From assembly GCA_026929865.2 (NCBI GenBank), contig CM049406.2, positions 22,740,501 through 22,804,500 on the forward strand: a stretch of 64,000 nucleotides of DNA. Reading direction: 5' to 3'. The notes under the pieces were generated by a model, which ran no database searches, was not told the DNA's origin, and worked only from the letters and a program-made list of their open reading frames with translations. This document shows positions 37,111 to 63,400 of the stretch, one piece after another. The position numbers were made by a program, and so were the translations under genes. The first letter of the stretch is position 1. Each line of letters starts with the position of its first letter. The DNA is from Hyperoplus lanceolatus. Lineage: Eukaryota > Chordata > Actinopteri > Uranoscopiformes > Ammodytidae.

Positions 37111-37388
37111 CAGAGAAAGGGAAACTGTCCAGCTGCTTCCAGGCCTTTAATGAGACTGAGTGACATGGTAGAGTGGAGACCCGGCATGGCTGATCTGCAC
37201 GTAGGCCCGTCTGTGAGACCCTCAGTATACATTTACATGTCAGCACACACTGTTTATAGATCGTCCGATATCTGTGTGTCATGCAAACACAGCATATACA
37301 GTATGTAGCCTTCATACGTTATCAGTGGCAACTCCAAAGTACCCCGGTGCAATTTTGATGTTCCTGTACTGTACTTGAATTGAGTATA

Positions 37389-37621
37389 CAGCCCCGGGAA
37401 AAATGAAGAGACCACTCCAAATGTTCAGTGTCTCTTGTTTTACTCCTTAGAGGCATATGTTTGAGTAAAATGAACATTTGGGTTTTATTCTATAAACTAC
37501 TGAAAACATTTCTACCAAATTCACAATAAGAATATTGTCATTAAGAGCATTTTCAATAAGGAATGTAGAGATGAAGATTGAAGAAAAATCCAGACTGGTC
37601 TCTTAATTTTTTCCGGGGCTG
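37389..37621. mobile_element. Non-autonomous Tc1/mariner-type element
   Basis: Left end CAGCCCCGGGAAAAATGAAG and right end AATTTTTTCCGGGGCTG are inverted, with TA on both sides (37387-37388 and 37622-37623). Inner sequence such as AGAGACCACT and TTTTATTCTATAAACTACTG matches the ends of a Tc1-like transposon I know from fish. The transposase region is deleted. Confidence 0.85.
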
Positions 37622-38762
37622 TACTGTATATCCAGTGTATGCTATTTAACTTCTACTCCACTACAGTGAATTATTGCACTCTTTATCTACTTTTATCTGA
37701 CAGCTAAAGTTACTACTTTTCAGATAACATTTTACACACAAAACTCCATTAAATTGATTTATTACATAACTCTGAACTTACTGTTTTAAATTATTAAACA
37801 TTACTTAAAACTATTTAAAATGTTCAATTACTATTGGTTATCTGTTTCAACAATGTACCTCCCTACAAGCTACACCAACTAATACCACAAGCATCAATGC
37901 ATCAGTAATAATCGTATAAAGTGATAGACGATAAACAGATTTTGCTGGAAATGCTGTACTTTTACCTGCAGGCCTTGTACTTGAAATGGATTATTGAGAT
38001 TGTTGTAGCCTATTAGTTATTTCACCTTAGTTCATGGTGCACACATTCCAACTTGTGCAGGCACAAAGGGACATCTTGCTCCTTTATTTCTACTCACAAA
38101 CAAACACCAGTGTTACTTACAAGAAGGAGCTATCTGTCCATCATCACATTTTGCTCTCAGACAGCCCAGTCACAATAGCCCCTCATATCTGCATCCTGCA
38201 TCAGTTCTACACGGAGCAATGTGCGGCCAGGCCCACATTGGTGGAGCCCCTTTTGCCCACGTGTAGGGCAGTGTCTGTTGGTTATAGAGAGGCAGTCTGC
38301 ACCGGTCAGGATGGAGGGGGAAACGCTGGGGCATTATCGCTACGGTGATACAGAGGAAGCTAGCTGGGGCAGTGCTCGCAGACTGTGACGACGCACTCAG
38401 ATCCTTACTGGAACAACCAGACAACAACAGGACTCTGACTAATCTCATCTCTCGTACGATGACAAGAAAATAATAATAACAGTTTCAGTAGAAGAGGGAA
38501 ACAATCAGTTTACTGTGTGTAACACTGAAGGTGTCTTCCAGGCAAGCACCAGACGTGTTATAATTTCACATCCTCTCAGAGAAAGTTGTTGTGGAATAAA
38601 GTGGTGTGCTGCTGATGCATAATAAACCAAGAGCTGGAAACATTCAGCAACAATATTACTGTAAAACAACACGTCATGTCAGCCGTGCTGACACATGTTG
38701 TTTGTTAAGTCAAAGCCTGTGCTATTTACAAATGGTGTTGATCAAGACTGACCATTTATTTG

Positions 38763-38864
<102 letters not shown>

Positions 38865-39103
38865 TGTGCGTGCGTGTGTGTGGTGAGCCTTCTATGACCT
38901 TTGAAGGAGGTCGCCATTCGATGCACAGCGAGAAAGGTTGTGTTTGTCCCACCTCTATAGATGTGGCATATTTGATATTTTCATAATGTGTGTCACTCCC
39001 CACTGTTTATCTCACTTTCAGTTACATTCCCTCTACCATAGACTCAGCACCATGTTGAACAACTCCACCCACGCACTCACTCACTTTGACAGCAGAGAGA
39101 GAG

Positions 39104-39105
<2 letters not shown>

Positions 39106-39147
<42 letters not shown>
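39106..39147. repeat. (CT)21 microsatellite
   Basis: Pure CT run preceded by GAGAGAGAGCC, so the two parts can pair. Confidence 0.95.
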
Positions 39148-39152
<5 letters not shown>

Positions 39153-42100
39153 AATGTCAGATGAGGACAATTATCGATCTGGGCAAAATCAAGAGAAGGT
39201 CACATGGATTAAACAAAATGGGATTTGGTTTACACTCAATGTTTATCTTTCTTCAGAGAGAAATACCATAATTTGGTGACAAACCAACATTCTGTGTTAT
39301 TGCAATAGTAGAGATTTGTCATGAAACTAGTATGTTTACCGACTGTCTGGATGGGTTCCGGTTACTCATCTCTGCATACATAATCAATATGCACTATTGC
39401 TTTTTCCCTTTTTCCCCTCTTATATGCAGTGGGTGTCACATCTGTTCTTCTGTTATGTCACCATTGTTTTTGGTGTGTGTGTGTGAGAGCACGCATGTTC
39501 CTCACTGTGACATATTTGAGTGTGCATGTATGATCCCAGGGGTTATTTGTTATTTTTATTATTAGTTTTTGACAAACAGTGTGTTCTTGTGTGCCGCTGC
39601 GTCCCCACAGGGATGTTCCCTTCCATGTCCAAACGATTCCAGGCCGGCTGCACACTGAGTATAATGCTCCCCGAGGAATCAGCACAAATGTGAGGCTGGT
39701 GCCATGTCCTAAAATGCATCATGATGAATGTGATTTGACACAGACAAGTACATTACACACAGGCTTATAATGTCCAAGGACCCACTCATTTTGTAATTGT
39801 GTAGATCAAACAATAGCATATTTACTTCCATGGAATTAGTCAAGATCATAAGAACAAAGGCATTTGTCACAGATAATTACCATAGTATGCTTATCAGTCA
39901 ACATATCTATCTGTGAGTTATATTATTCAGTACACTGCAGGCATGCAGTCCCCTTTTCCCCTCATGGAAAGGTCAGAAATTAAGCTCACGTCTCACGTTT
40001 CGGCTGTGTTTTGACATTTCTCATGCCTTTGCTCATTCTGTGGATTACAGCACTGCACTGATGCCATACACATTCTAGGTAACCGAAGATATTTGAGACT
40101 GTTGCATGCAAAGACAAATCCGCACTGAGAGAAACAATGGCATATCTAGGATGACTGCCGCTATGTTTGATAACTAGATGATTTGTGACATTTTCTGGGA
40201 AGGACACATCCTGTTATTGTCATTTCCACGAGTCCACAAAATGCAAGACACACAAACTCACACAGACACAAGAGGCCGTAGAGGAAGTTGCCTGCCTCAT
40301 ATGATCTTTTCCAGATTCATCATTTTCTTAAGAGCGGGGAAGAACTGTCTTTTTTAGCACACTTCCTTACCCATCTGTCTCAGCCACTCTGAGCTGATCT
40401 TTGCCATCCACACACACACGTCTGGACCGCTATTGAATTATCCTGGAATGGCCCACATTAAACTGTATATTCCTCCCACCGGCTGCCCAGTTGACTTCAG
40501 TCTTTACTGTCAACCCAACTGAAAACAAACAGCAGCTGGCCAGGAGAAACTCCAGGAAGACATTTGTTTTTATAAAGTGGATATGGAGAGAGCAGGTTTG
40601 TTTTGCTGGAAGTGGTTCTCTTCCTCTCTTGCCTTGGCCCCTTTCAGTGCCTGGCTGGTAGAGTGGAGAAAGGAGGTTCAGCGGCTGTCAACTGGATCCC
40701 CTGGCAGCAGCAGCAGCCTCCGGCCCGGGCTAAACGCTGCAGGCAGTTCACAGACACTGCTGCACAGGGCCGGGCCAGTCTGCTGACGTCAGCCACCAAC
40801 ACACCACAAGACTTATGTTGTTAGAGTTTCAAACAAACTCGCTGCCCATTGCCATGGACCACCACCATGGAAAACTCTGGTCCTCGTCTGCCGCCCGTGT
40901 TTACCATAAACACTTGTCACGCTTTTGCTTATCTGGAGGAGGATAGAACCATAGTTCATGTTTCCTGTTGTCTAGTAGATATCAACAAAGTAAAAAAAAA
41001 AAGAAAAACAAACCTTCAGAGGTAATCTTACCCGTTATTTATTTATATGTTTACTATATCTCACACATGCAGTAGGTCTACAGTTCAGGTCAGTACAATT
41101 TGCATTGTGTAATATCATCTTTCTTAGCACTGGCCTGAGTACTGTAGTTTCCATATAAGTAACAATGATTTTTGAAACCTTGGTGACCAGAATGAAATAC
41201 CTGGTCTACTAAAGGCAAGCAGGAATCTGTATCTCAGCACATTTGCTGCAAACTAATATTTAGTATAGTATAGTAATTAGTTTATTTATCAAGGTTTGTC
41301 AACTGTAAAGAGTGTCCCCAAAATCTATTACCGTAAAGACTAAAATTCCAGTACATTTTCAGGAGAGCTATGGAGCTTTCACACAATGTGACCAGTGAAT
41401 ATGAGATACCATCAGTCTAACATCTTTAATTGAGTGAGTCATCTTTTCTTTTGTTGAACATACTAAGAAACTAAAATCTGTATAAGTCATCTCCGTTCTT
41501 TGCGGGCGCCCTCTTGTTCAGATCACGGATTCCAGATGCTTATCTTCTGGGGTCAAGGTGCTCACTGCCATGGGAGAGTGAATGCTCTGAGGGCAGCGCA
41601 CATAGCATCACTATCTCTAACCCTTTCCTGTTTACATTGCTGCCTCAGTGTCTGGCAGTGCTCAACTCAAATCACAGGGAACACGTGTCACTCACTGGTG
41701 TCACTGGCAGGAAGTGACTGAAGACGGAATTGAATTGTTATCCTCCTTCTGTCATTTCCACCTGGTTTTCCCCCTCAAAGTTGCAAAACTGGAACTATGA
41801 CGTACACAAAACCACATCAGTTGGTATGGTGTAATTGCACGGTTGTATTTGTGAAGAAATTCATTTCGCAGTTTATGCTGGGCTTACACTAGAGGACTTT
41901 TAAAAGACTTTGAAAAGACTGAAGACTGAAACCCTCTTACATCTAAAGACAATCAACTCACACCTGAAGACAACTAGTCATTAGTTTTCAGTCACAGAGT
42001 GAGATTATGAAAAGACAGGGGTCTCATATTGCAAGACTACAACTAGATTCCTTTTGAGATTAATATTATTTCCGCAAACGCAGAATTGTGATTATTTGAT

Positions 42101-42534
42101 TAAAAAAAAGTTAATATAATATTCGGGGGGGACTTCCTTTAGTTATTTGACCATCTTTATTTGCTGATCTCGTCCCCCAATAACTTTAACTCCTAACCCT
42201 AAATTTGACGGTAAAGTGTTAAAGGAATACTTCACCCATACGGAACCAGCGTTCTATCATTATAAAATAACTATAATAATATAATGAATGAGGTTTTTCT
42301 TCCCTCAGTCTTCCCTTGGCCCAGCTGTCCTGTTAATCCTAACCCTTACTGTGATGTCACAAGAAGGAAACTGTAGGGTTAGACAGTGAGACCATAAAAC
42401 ACTCTTCTGCCTTTTCTCAGGCTATGATGATCCGATCAAATTTTTTTTGCACATGTATACTAAATAGGATCTCCGAGTTCAATACACTTTCATATTCCAA
42501 CCAGTAAAGTAGGCCTTTAAGGTTGCGCGGCTGT

Positions 42535-42716
42535 GGGGGCGCCCTTAGCTCAGTTGGTAGGGTGTCCCCCCCCTGAGTCGGGCCCAGCAGCAGACCCGGG
42601 TTCGATTCCCGCCCATGGTCGTTCTCTGCATGTCACTCCCCTCTCCGCCCCATTTCACTTCTGTCTCTCTGCACTGTCAATAAAGCATAAAAATGCCCAA
42701 AAAATTCTTTAAAAAA
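42535..42716 (+). mobile_element. tRNA-derived SINE with target duplication
   Basis: A tRNA-like head (box A TTAGCTCAGTTGGTAGGG, box B GGGTTCGATTCCC) is followed by a non-tRNA body and AATAAAGCATAAAAATGCCC and an A-rich tail. A 16-bp target duplication AAGGTTGC(G/A)CGGCTGT flanks it (42519-42534 and 42717-42732, one mismatch), proving retroposition. A truncated minus-strand relative lies at 7495-7581. Confidence 0.9.
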
Positions 42717-42936
42717 AAGGTTGCACGGCTGTCAGCCTGGTTCTCCAGCCGAGGCTGCTAGGAAAAAGTGTCCGAAATAAGTGCCTCACAGTTGGACATC
42801 TGTCGCGACTAATGCCGCTCCTCCTGCGTCCTGCTTGGTCCATGCAAGAGTGTGACAGTGTTTACGTCATTTCGCTTGAGCCAACCCCTTACTGGCTGAA
42901 ATTGGGTCAGATAACCACCTTACACCAAACACCTTT

Positions 42937-43198
42937 GGGGCGACTGTGGTTCAGTGGGTAGAGCGGGTTGGCCGATGTTCAAAGGGTTGGAGGTTCGATC
43001 CCCGCCCTGCCACCTTTGTCATAGTTGTGTTGTCCTTGGGCAAGACACTTAACCCACTTTGCCTCGTGTGAATGTCGATAGTTAGCCTGCTTTCGGTGTA
43101 TGAATGGTAACGTGGGAAAGGAAAACAGGTCTCCCTTGCAAAATAGTCTTCGGTCTCAATGGGATATACCTGTATAAATACAGGTATAAAAAATATAT
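42937..43198 (+). mobile_element. Second tRNA-derived SINE, L2-like 3' tail
   Basis: The head GGCGACTGTGGTTCAGTGGG has box A and GGTTCGATCCCCGCC has box B. The central TCCTTGGGCAAGACACTTAA is typical of a fish SINE family. The tail AGGTCTCCCTTGCAAAATAG and TCTCAATGGGATATACC matches the 3' end of L2 LINEs, as in the copy at 34866-35345, suggesting it moves with L2 machinery. Confidence 0.85.
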
Positions 43199-43987
43199 TA
43201 CGGGCGCGCGCCACAACTCCTGTGATTTCAGTCCCGACATTGGAAGATTGTCTGCGACTGTCAAATCGCGTGAAAAGTTGTGTAGTGTAAGCTTACATCA
43301 TCATACTGTGTTGGTGTGGGTGTGTTTATGTGTGTGGTATTTCCCTGATTATTTTGATTGGTATTTAATTGGAGTTGATCCAATGAAACACACAGACCAC
43401 AAATTCTGTAATACATGCCCATTTTAATTAATCATCTGATAGAAAACAATTTTTGAGCACAACATACATCATTTGACCATATACTGTGAGGAATACACTG
43501 AAAAAATATATTTCCAACAATGTTATATCTATTTCAGCAAATGTTCCTTCAGCCGTACAATGACCCGTCACCGTACACAACATACTGCAGAAAATGTCCA
43601 GCCTTCATAATCCACCAGAACAAAAAAGCCAGAGTTCTTTTCTGCGCCTCACACGAAGCGTTGTTGTATCCGACTGTACAAACGTTTCCGGCAGGGATTT
43701 CAAACAGAACCTCCAAACTGTCAAACTTCAACTGCATAACTTCATGTTACGGTCGTGTAGCAAAGTAGCTTGCTAAATACAATAAAATCAGAACCACCAA
43801 ACAAGTTCAGTCGAACTTGTGATTTGACAAGTGGTAGTGCATATAAATAATAACAAATATATAGGGAATATTAACAATCAATAGCAATAATAACATTTAC
43901 AAGAATAAGATAATAAATACACTGTTAAAAACAGCTGAAGGGTCAGCACAACACAGCTGGGTGCAACAAGACTGTGTAACTCTGTGA

Positions 43988-44027
43988 CCACACACACACA
44001 CACACACGCACACGCACACGCACACAC

Positions 44028-44076
<49 letters not shown>
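43988..44076. repeat. CA tract with CG interruptions
   Basis: About 89 bases of CA with scattered CG steps in the first half, in the probable PDE4 3' UTR. Confidence 0.95.
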
Positions 44077-44078
<2 letters not shown>

Positions 44079-45559
44079 GGGGACATCATGTAATGACACA
44101 ATATACAATATTGCCTCTCCCCTTCTTTATTCTGAAGGTTGCACCTTACAATGTGGTACCTTTAAGGTAGTGTTTGACAGATCAGCAACCCAGCTGCCGA
44201 ACTGTCGACGTATTCAAAGTGCTGGGATAAAAACTACAAGATACAATTATTCTATTGCGAACAGGTGTCATTTTTAAATGTGCACACAGTCTTACAGTCG
44301 TTCAAAGTTTCAAATGAGTCATGGTGTAAAGCATATTCATGGAATGCCGTTCACCACAACAGGTGATTATGGGGAATTACAAGGTGGAAGCAGATTTCCC
44401 GTATCGAATTAGCTCAGCAATACAGTAATCAAGAAAGGAGGTTTTTGGTGAATAATTAATAATAATTAATTAATAATTGTTTTTAATTTGCCTTAACTCC
44501 TCATTCAGCTCCAGGAAGATTTGAAGGATCAATTTGGCTTCTGGATGGAAAGTTTGACTTACTGTAGTTATACATTACACTAGTGACTCCTCAAGTGTGA
44601 GATCACACTTTTCCGAGGTGGCAGTGAAATCATCAGTGAAAGTGCTTTCTTTACAGGATCTTTGGGAGGTTTTTCTTTAGATGTTTTTGGCCTTAAAAAT
44701 ACAAAAGGTTTCCCCACTTTCAAGGAATCTGAGCTATGAATTAGTGAATTTCGTTTTAAATGAATAAAAAAAACAAAAAAAAAACAGCGTAGTAGATCGA
44801 AATTTAACTGTTATTTTGGTTGAGTTACGTATGATTTCCACACTTTTTTCGTCCTATGACAGAGTGCAAATTGTGTTGGGAAGTCAACTGATTTAAGAAA
44901 TACATCCACTGGACGCCTACGTGAGAACAAGCTTATTCTATTGCAGGAATATTAGGAAGACGGTGTAAGACAAGTATATCCTTTTTGGTAGAAAAACGTA
45001 TATATATAACAGCTACATGAATGTGTTCAATAAATAAAAACAGTTATAAAAAGACATGGTTGTTCAAAAAAAAAAAAAAAAAAAAAAAAGCACACAACTA
45101 AGTGTTAGAAAAAAAAACACTGGGTTACAAATAACTTGCAGACCAGTGGTTATGGTTGGACACTTTACCAGCTGGCATCCAATCCAGACACAATAGAAAT
45201 AATCCAAATAAACATTTAAGAAAATGTCCTGAAGTGCAATTTTGGAATTATTTACTTGTCCCAGTACACAGATACATATTGTCCACTTCTGTGTCTGTGA
45301 GAACCTTGCAGTATGTCAGTAGTCCCTTCTTTAAAGAGCGGATGCTGCTCCCTTCCAGCTCCCTTCTGGGGGGGCTCAAAAACAAACTGCCCACAGGGTT
45401 TCCTAGCCTTGTTTGCAGGGGTGCCCCACATTCAGTCAGGCCCTCTTTGCCAGGGAGCTCCAAAGAGCCAAATTGCAGGATTTCTCCACTGCAATTAAAT
45501 GAATTCAGCCAAAAACAGCAACAAGCTGCTGCGCTCTCTCCGAAACACCATCAGTTCAG

Positions 45560-57446
<11,887 letters not shown>

Positions 57447-60400
57447 CTTGTTACACTTCCACCGGCCTCAGAAAAGTTCAGGCAAAGTCGTACTTTCAGA
57501 CAAACTGAGGCTAGAGTTTCTGTTTGCAGACTCTCTCTGTAGCCTCTTTCTCTCCGTACCCCTTCTTTGCCTTGATCTTGTGTGCTCTTCAAACCCCCTC
57601 CCACTCTGTCTGCTTCCCCCGCCCTCTCTGAGGCTCTCTCTTGTTCGCTTATACTCCACAGTGACACTCTGCTGAACGGGTGGCGTGCAAACTAGGGCGG
57701 TCTGCTGCCTCCTGCTGTTGATTAGCCCGTAACCCCCGCCCCCCCTCCCATTTAAACACAAACGATGAACAGGTACAGTACACAAACCCACTGCCTGAAG
57801 AGGGGCTTTAAGCTACCTGTCTGACTTTGCTTTTTTATACTCCTTTCATCATGTCTTAAGAAAAGCATCTTTATGAGACACAATATATCAACACTATGAG
57901 GAATAGAAAAGAGAAAGAACAAAAACTTAATTGATGCACTTTTTCAGTGCTGCAAAAGACAACTCCTCAATACCCCTCCACTTCCGCCGACTTCCTTTCT
58001 GAAACATGCAGACCACTTCAAGGCTGGGCTCTAAAGAGTAGCAGCTCATACCACACCACCGTGCTTTACAAACAGGCTCTCTCCTCTCTGAACCTCTCTG
58101 TTGGGAGAGAGAAAAAAAGTGAATCAAACACCAAACTCTATGTTTGCACAAGCTACACGAGAGGCAAACTTTGACTCCCTGTATTGGTGGGAGGCCAGTC
58201 CAGGGTCCTGCTGTGTGCCAAAGAAAACCAAAGCACTTCCTCTTTGGTTCTGAACTCGCACAAAACATGGAGCAGAATTGCTGAATGGCGGAATGACTGC
58301 TGAGGACAATCATAGCTGTCATTTAATGAAATATCTCCTTCGTAAGCCGTGACTCATGTGGTAGGCGCATGCGTTTTTAGAAGGAAATAAGTGGTTTATG
58401 AGAAATGAACTTAAGATGATAAAACAAACTAAGAAGCATTATTCTCAGATATACCAGGGGAGAATGTTGATTCAACAAATGTCTGCCCAGAGGGATTGAA
58501 CTCTCAACGCATCTGGATCTCCCTACCTTCCTTTTTTTCTATGGAAAAGGCTGATCTCTACTTCATAGGGCTTCACACATGGAAGAAATTTGCCTCATAT
58601 GCTTAGCACAACAGGACAGCCAGCGTGCTGCTCCCCAATTTACGTCAATGTAGTGGATCAAAGTACTTCAAAGCACAGTGATGGCGTACAGATCCTGAAG
58701 TTCCTGAACCACCATTTTCAGAACTCCTTGAACGTTTCAAGAACCTCAATGAAACAAAGACGATATATGTGTAGTCGAGGAAAACTCCCACCATTGAAAA
58801 GGTATCAGAACAACATGATAGCAAATCAAATTAGAGATTCAAGTTTCAAACGTTTAACTGCGGTTTTTAAAAATCCGACCACTGGTTCTTCAGATTGCAA
58901 GAGCGCAACTGCTAACACTAGCCCCATTCCTCAGGTCAGGCCAATTTTCCTTTGCTTTAGCTCTAGGTTGGAGAATTCAAAGAACCCTGGGCTACAATAT
59001 ACCACTGGACGCCAACCTCAGCGCTCCAAACTATTCACAGGAACCACTGGCATCCAAGCCATGTAAAAATCAGTGACACATAGCAGAAAAGTACAGCATC
59101 AAAGCAGCCCATGCACAAGGCACTGAGCTGTTAAAAGTGGGTATACACAAACTTGCGGCTGTTTTGAGCCATAGGAACAGGAGATGTTGCCAAGAAGGTG
59201 TGACCGCATCCTGCCAGTTCCCTTCACTGAGGATCGTACAGAGACATTTAGACATTTTAACAGGGCAAGTCGGCAAACATCACAGGTTTGGCTCATCCAC
59301 ACTGCCTGTATGACCGGGATTCAGGTCATTTTGAAGCTGGCGAATGAATCATTTACACAGTCCAGAATCTGATATTAAAAAACCCTCAGATGTAGAACAA
59401 AGGTTTACTGGTTCTGGTGTCTGGATGCAGACCAAATGAATTGCCTTAAGCCAGATCACTGAAGCAGAACTTCACATATGAATCTGTTGCATTTCCTAAA
59501 AAATTACAACAGCTGGCCTAGGAGCTAGGCTTCTTTAACATGACTCATGTAATATTCAACCTGGAGTTGGAGTAGTGATTAAAACAAAGTTATGTGCCCA
59601 CAGGCATACTGTACAGAGAGTGAGGTAAGATGGGACTGCTGAATCCATCATCACCTCTGGTTGATCATAAATACAGTCCTAAATAGGCTGACAGACATGT
59701 CACCAGTCATAGGTGATGTGACGCAAGTTGAGTCTGAAAAACCTGCTACCAGACAGAGTGTGAGGTACTTTTCCAGCCTTTCTAGTGGAAGTCTATTTTT
59801 TTCCCTTCAGTGAGTCCTAATGCTTTGGCCATATGCTGGAGGCTACCAAGAGGACAACAGACCTCAGTGTGCAGACAGAACCCGTCTGCCTCCCCTTTCT
59901 CTCCCTTTACCCTCCCAACTCTCTCCCCTACAGGGCTACAAACCGGCCTCTGTGAGAGCCATCAATTGCCCCAACGGCCTGGCACGGCTCAAACCTCCCC
60001 CACCTTCCGCTCACATCCACCTCACACTGTCCCTCTCTGTGCTCGCCACCTAAACCCCCCAAAAAACTGCTTCCCCCTGCTGTCTGGCTGAGGCTTGTGT
60101 GCACAACTGTTCTGCATCTTCTATTCCACCTACTGATAAGCCATAGCCAGTGGTGGAAGATGTAAGCAAATCCTTTACCTTAACCTCCTACAAATAACTT
60201 TTGAAATGTTTATGAAATAATCTAATTTTTATGATTTTTCCATCATCATAAATGACTGGTAACAGGAAAAAAGACCATCAGTGAAAAAAACACTATGTTT
60301 ATAGTCATTATTAGGCAAAACGATGTACAACAGGCAGATGGAACATCCTGCATTGCCCCAATGGTACTACTTGCTTCCCTTATTACGACTATTAATCTTA

Positions 60401-63400
60401 CATAAGTCACATCAAAATACATTACCTCATCGCAATGCACCTCTCTTTCAATTGCTTCCTAAATAAATAAACGCTCCGCCTGTATGCGCTTGAGCGCTGG
60501 TAAAAAAAAAACACTAGCACTTTTCCCCAAACGTGCTGCTAGAATAAACAAAAACTGGACATTTTTCAAATTAAACGTACCTCACACACTGTACAGAATT
60601 GTGTTATTTTAAATTATCATGTGCAATTTGTGCATTGAATTTGATTATTACTATTATCATTGATGGAATGACATGTTAGAAGCGAGATATTTAGTTGAAT
60701 ATGCTCAGGAAGAATCTATTGCAATGCATTATATTTCATGTCTGGTACATAAAACAGTGGTATCTTGCAAAGTGCCCAGCTGTCAAATACATGTACAAGT
60801 ATACAAGTATAGCAGAATTAAAAAGTAACTAAATGGAAGTTATTTTAAAAACAATATTATTATTTACCATTATATATTTACCTTTATATATTTATTTCCA
60901 AACAAAGAACATGAACAACACCAAACTCGTCTTTAAGTATTTTATCTTGAAAGAGAGAGGCAATACAGAGAATGATCAACTATTCCCTTGCAAACCACAA
61001 TAGTGCATCTCTGCAGTTTAGAGGAATACACAAGTTGTTAGAGCAGGCCTTAGTGTCATCTCTACTGTCAGTTCAATTGCAGAATAGAAGTCAGTTTTAG
61101 CTAACATCGAGGTGAAACTAAAAAAATTAGCTGGGAACAGGATAGCTAAAAAAGGCTTCGGGAACGGAATCTTCAAGGAAAAAGGGAGTTTCAAGGGTAG
61201 ATAGCATTCTGCAAGAATCAGCAACAAGTGGCTGAGCTCATCTACTGAACTTCTAGTGAATTATTGTAAATAGGCCTTAAAAGTAATATGTGAATAATAA
61301 CTTCCCACCAATGGCAAAAGCAATAGTTTCTGTGCAAGCATCTTTAGAGGGTGGATGTACAGTTGGGTTCGTTTTTGCAGTATTTGAGAGTTCATGACGA
61401 GGTTGACTAACACAGTGACTAAGTCAACATAGGTCTTGTTTAGTCATTCTAATTTGACTTGTCAGGAAGTAATGGGCCAACTAAGAGAAGTCAATCAGTA
61501 AAAAAGACTTGAGTCATCACAATTCACAAGTGTGCAAATAGGGTAGCAAAATTCCGGGAATTTTCAAAGTTGGAAACTTGTCATGTGAATTAACGGGAAT
61601 TTATGGAAATTAACGGGAATTTTGGGAATTAACAGGAATAAACGGGAATTAACTACATTTGAAGCAACCCACATGCACCTAATCCTTCTAACTATATACA
61701 GTAATTTCAGTCCTAGCAAACGTTCTAGACAGTAAAAAGCAGTGTTTTCAAATAAGTTTTATAGTATTTATGAACATTTAATTTCAAATCAGATTTTTTT
61801 TAAAGCTTATTGAGACACCCAACTTGATATCATATATTGATTTTTACTAGACCAGGTTTACAGAGGCTTAAAGAGTGATTATAAATATAGTTGGGGAACA
61901 TATATTTGAGCATAATCTTGACTAAAACAACCAGAATTCATGCAAGTACACTTGGCAAGTTGCACGTAGCTCACATCTTACTGCAGGGGTACTGAGGCTA
62001 CGCCCCCTACATGCACTGTGCATTCCTCCATCACATGGTGGGCAATTTTATATGTTTGGATTTATGTTTGGATATGAAAAAATCATTTAAATGACGGCCA
62101 TTTAGTTAATTCCTATAATTCCCTATTTTGAATATTCCCAAAATTTCCGAGTGAAAGTTCCAGTGGAAAGTTTCCGGAAATTTACTGGAAACTTTCCACC
62201 CCTTTGTAACCCTATGTGCAAACAGCACTGAGCTATCTGCATGTACGTAAACACCATTCCTCACCTTGACCTCACCACAGTACGGAGAAGAAAAACTAAC
62301 ACTTTGACACATACCAAGTGCTCTTTGTGTGAAACACAGTGAGCTGAGACATACTGTACAATGAATCACTCCTGTATCTCCCCCAATGTACGTCAGTTTA
62401 TTCACATGCTGAAAGAGGGGAATAAGGTGTTGACATGAGGAAACAGACTAATACAAAGAAAGAGAAAGAAAAGGAGAGAAGCAGTTTAATTCTACCAAAT
62501 GTCCAGTCAGATAGCAACAAAAATGAGTTACCTATACAGGTAAACACACACCTGGTGAGAAAATACACTTATACTTCTTGAATTTGATAATTGACTTTGC
62601 CTACAAAGAATGTCCCTATTTCCTCTATGAGTTAAAACAAACTGTGACAATCTAGTCTGATTTGTGTATATTGCTTCAATTTCAGCAAATGAATGCATGT
62701 ACTTCCTTATTGTGACATGTTTTCCGATAAACTGTGGTGTCATTACAAAATCCCTTTTCTCCCAATTTATTTTAATTTTATTATATATTACACAACTGGT
62801 AACTGTAAATCATTTTGTTTGTGACAGAGAAAAACAGTCAGGAGCATGAAATGAAAAGAAAATGCCACATTGTTTATTGTATTTTATCGTTTTATATCTT
62901 TTAGTTTGGTCATTTTGTACTGTTTTAATACTGCTGAATTGTATAGGGATTTTTATTTTTTCTTACAGCAGGTCCCAACCCAACCTCTACAGAAGGATCA
63001 GTAAAGTCTCATCTAATCTAAACATGTGTTATCTGTTCATGATGAAAAATGATCAGTCACGGACAAAACAAGGTTTATAATTTAATGCCTCAATGATAAA
63101 TGTCGCTACTATAAGAGACAGAATTTGACATCACATTAGGAGAGTGGTGTGATCTTTAAAGGTAGTGAACTCTGGTGCACCTGAGTTGTGGTGCACATTT
63201 ACAGTAGGTCCAACCCCGAAACCACACCATCACCTTTTGTCCTCTCAAAAACAACCCTCACTTCTTATTATGTCTCTCCCTCCATAGTTTACAATTGCAT
63301 AATAATCTTCTTGTCTATCAAAACAAAAAGCTTTAAACGTTGTACAAACAACATAGAAACACTTCTCATCAAGGCCTGTTTGACAGCTCCTTCACAATGC

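Noticed and set aside
36911..37315. Ser-Leu-rich and Arg-Glu-rich frames of about 130 codons
   Set aside because: They come from the GA-rich tract at 37012-37110.
42541..42614. Functional tRNA gene
   Set aside because: Box A and box B are present but the stem pairing is poor, and the target duplication and tail show a SINE.
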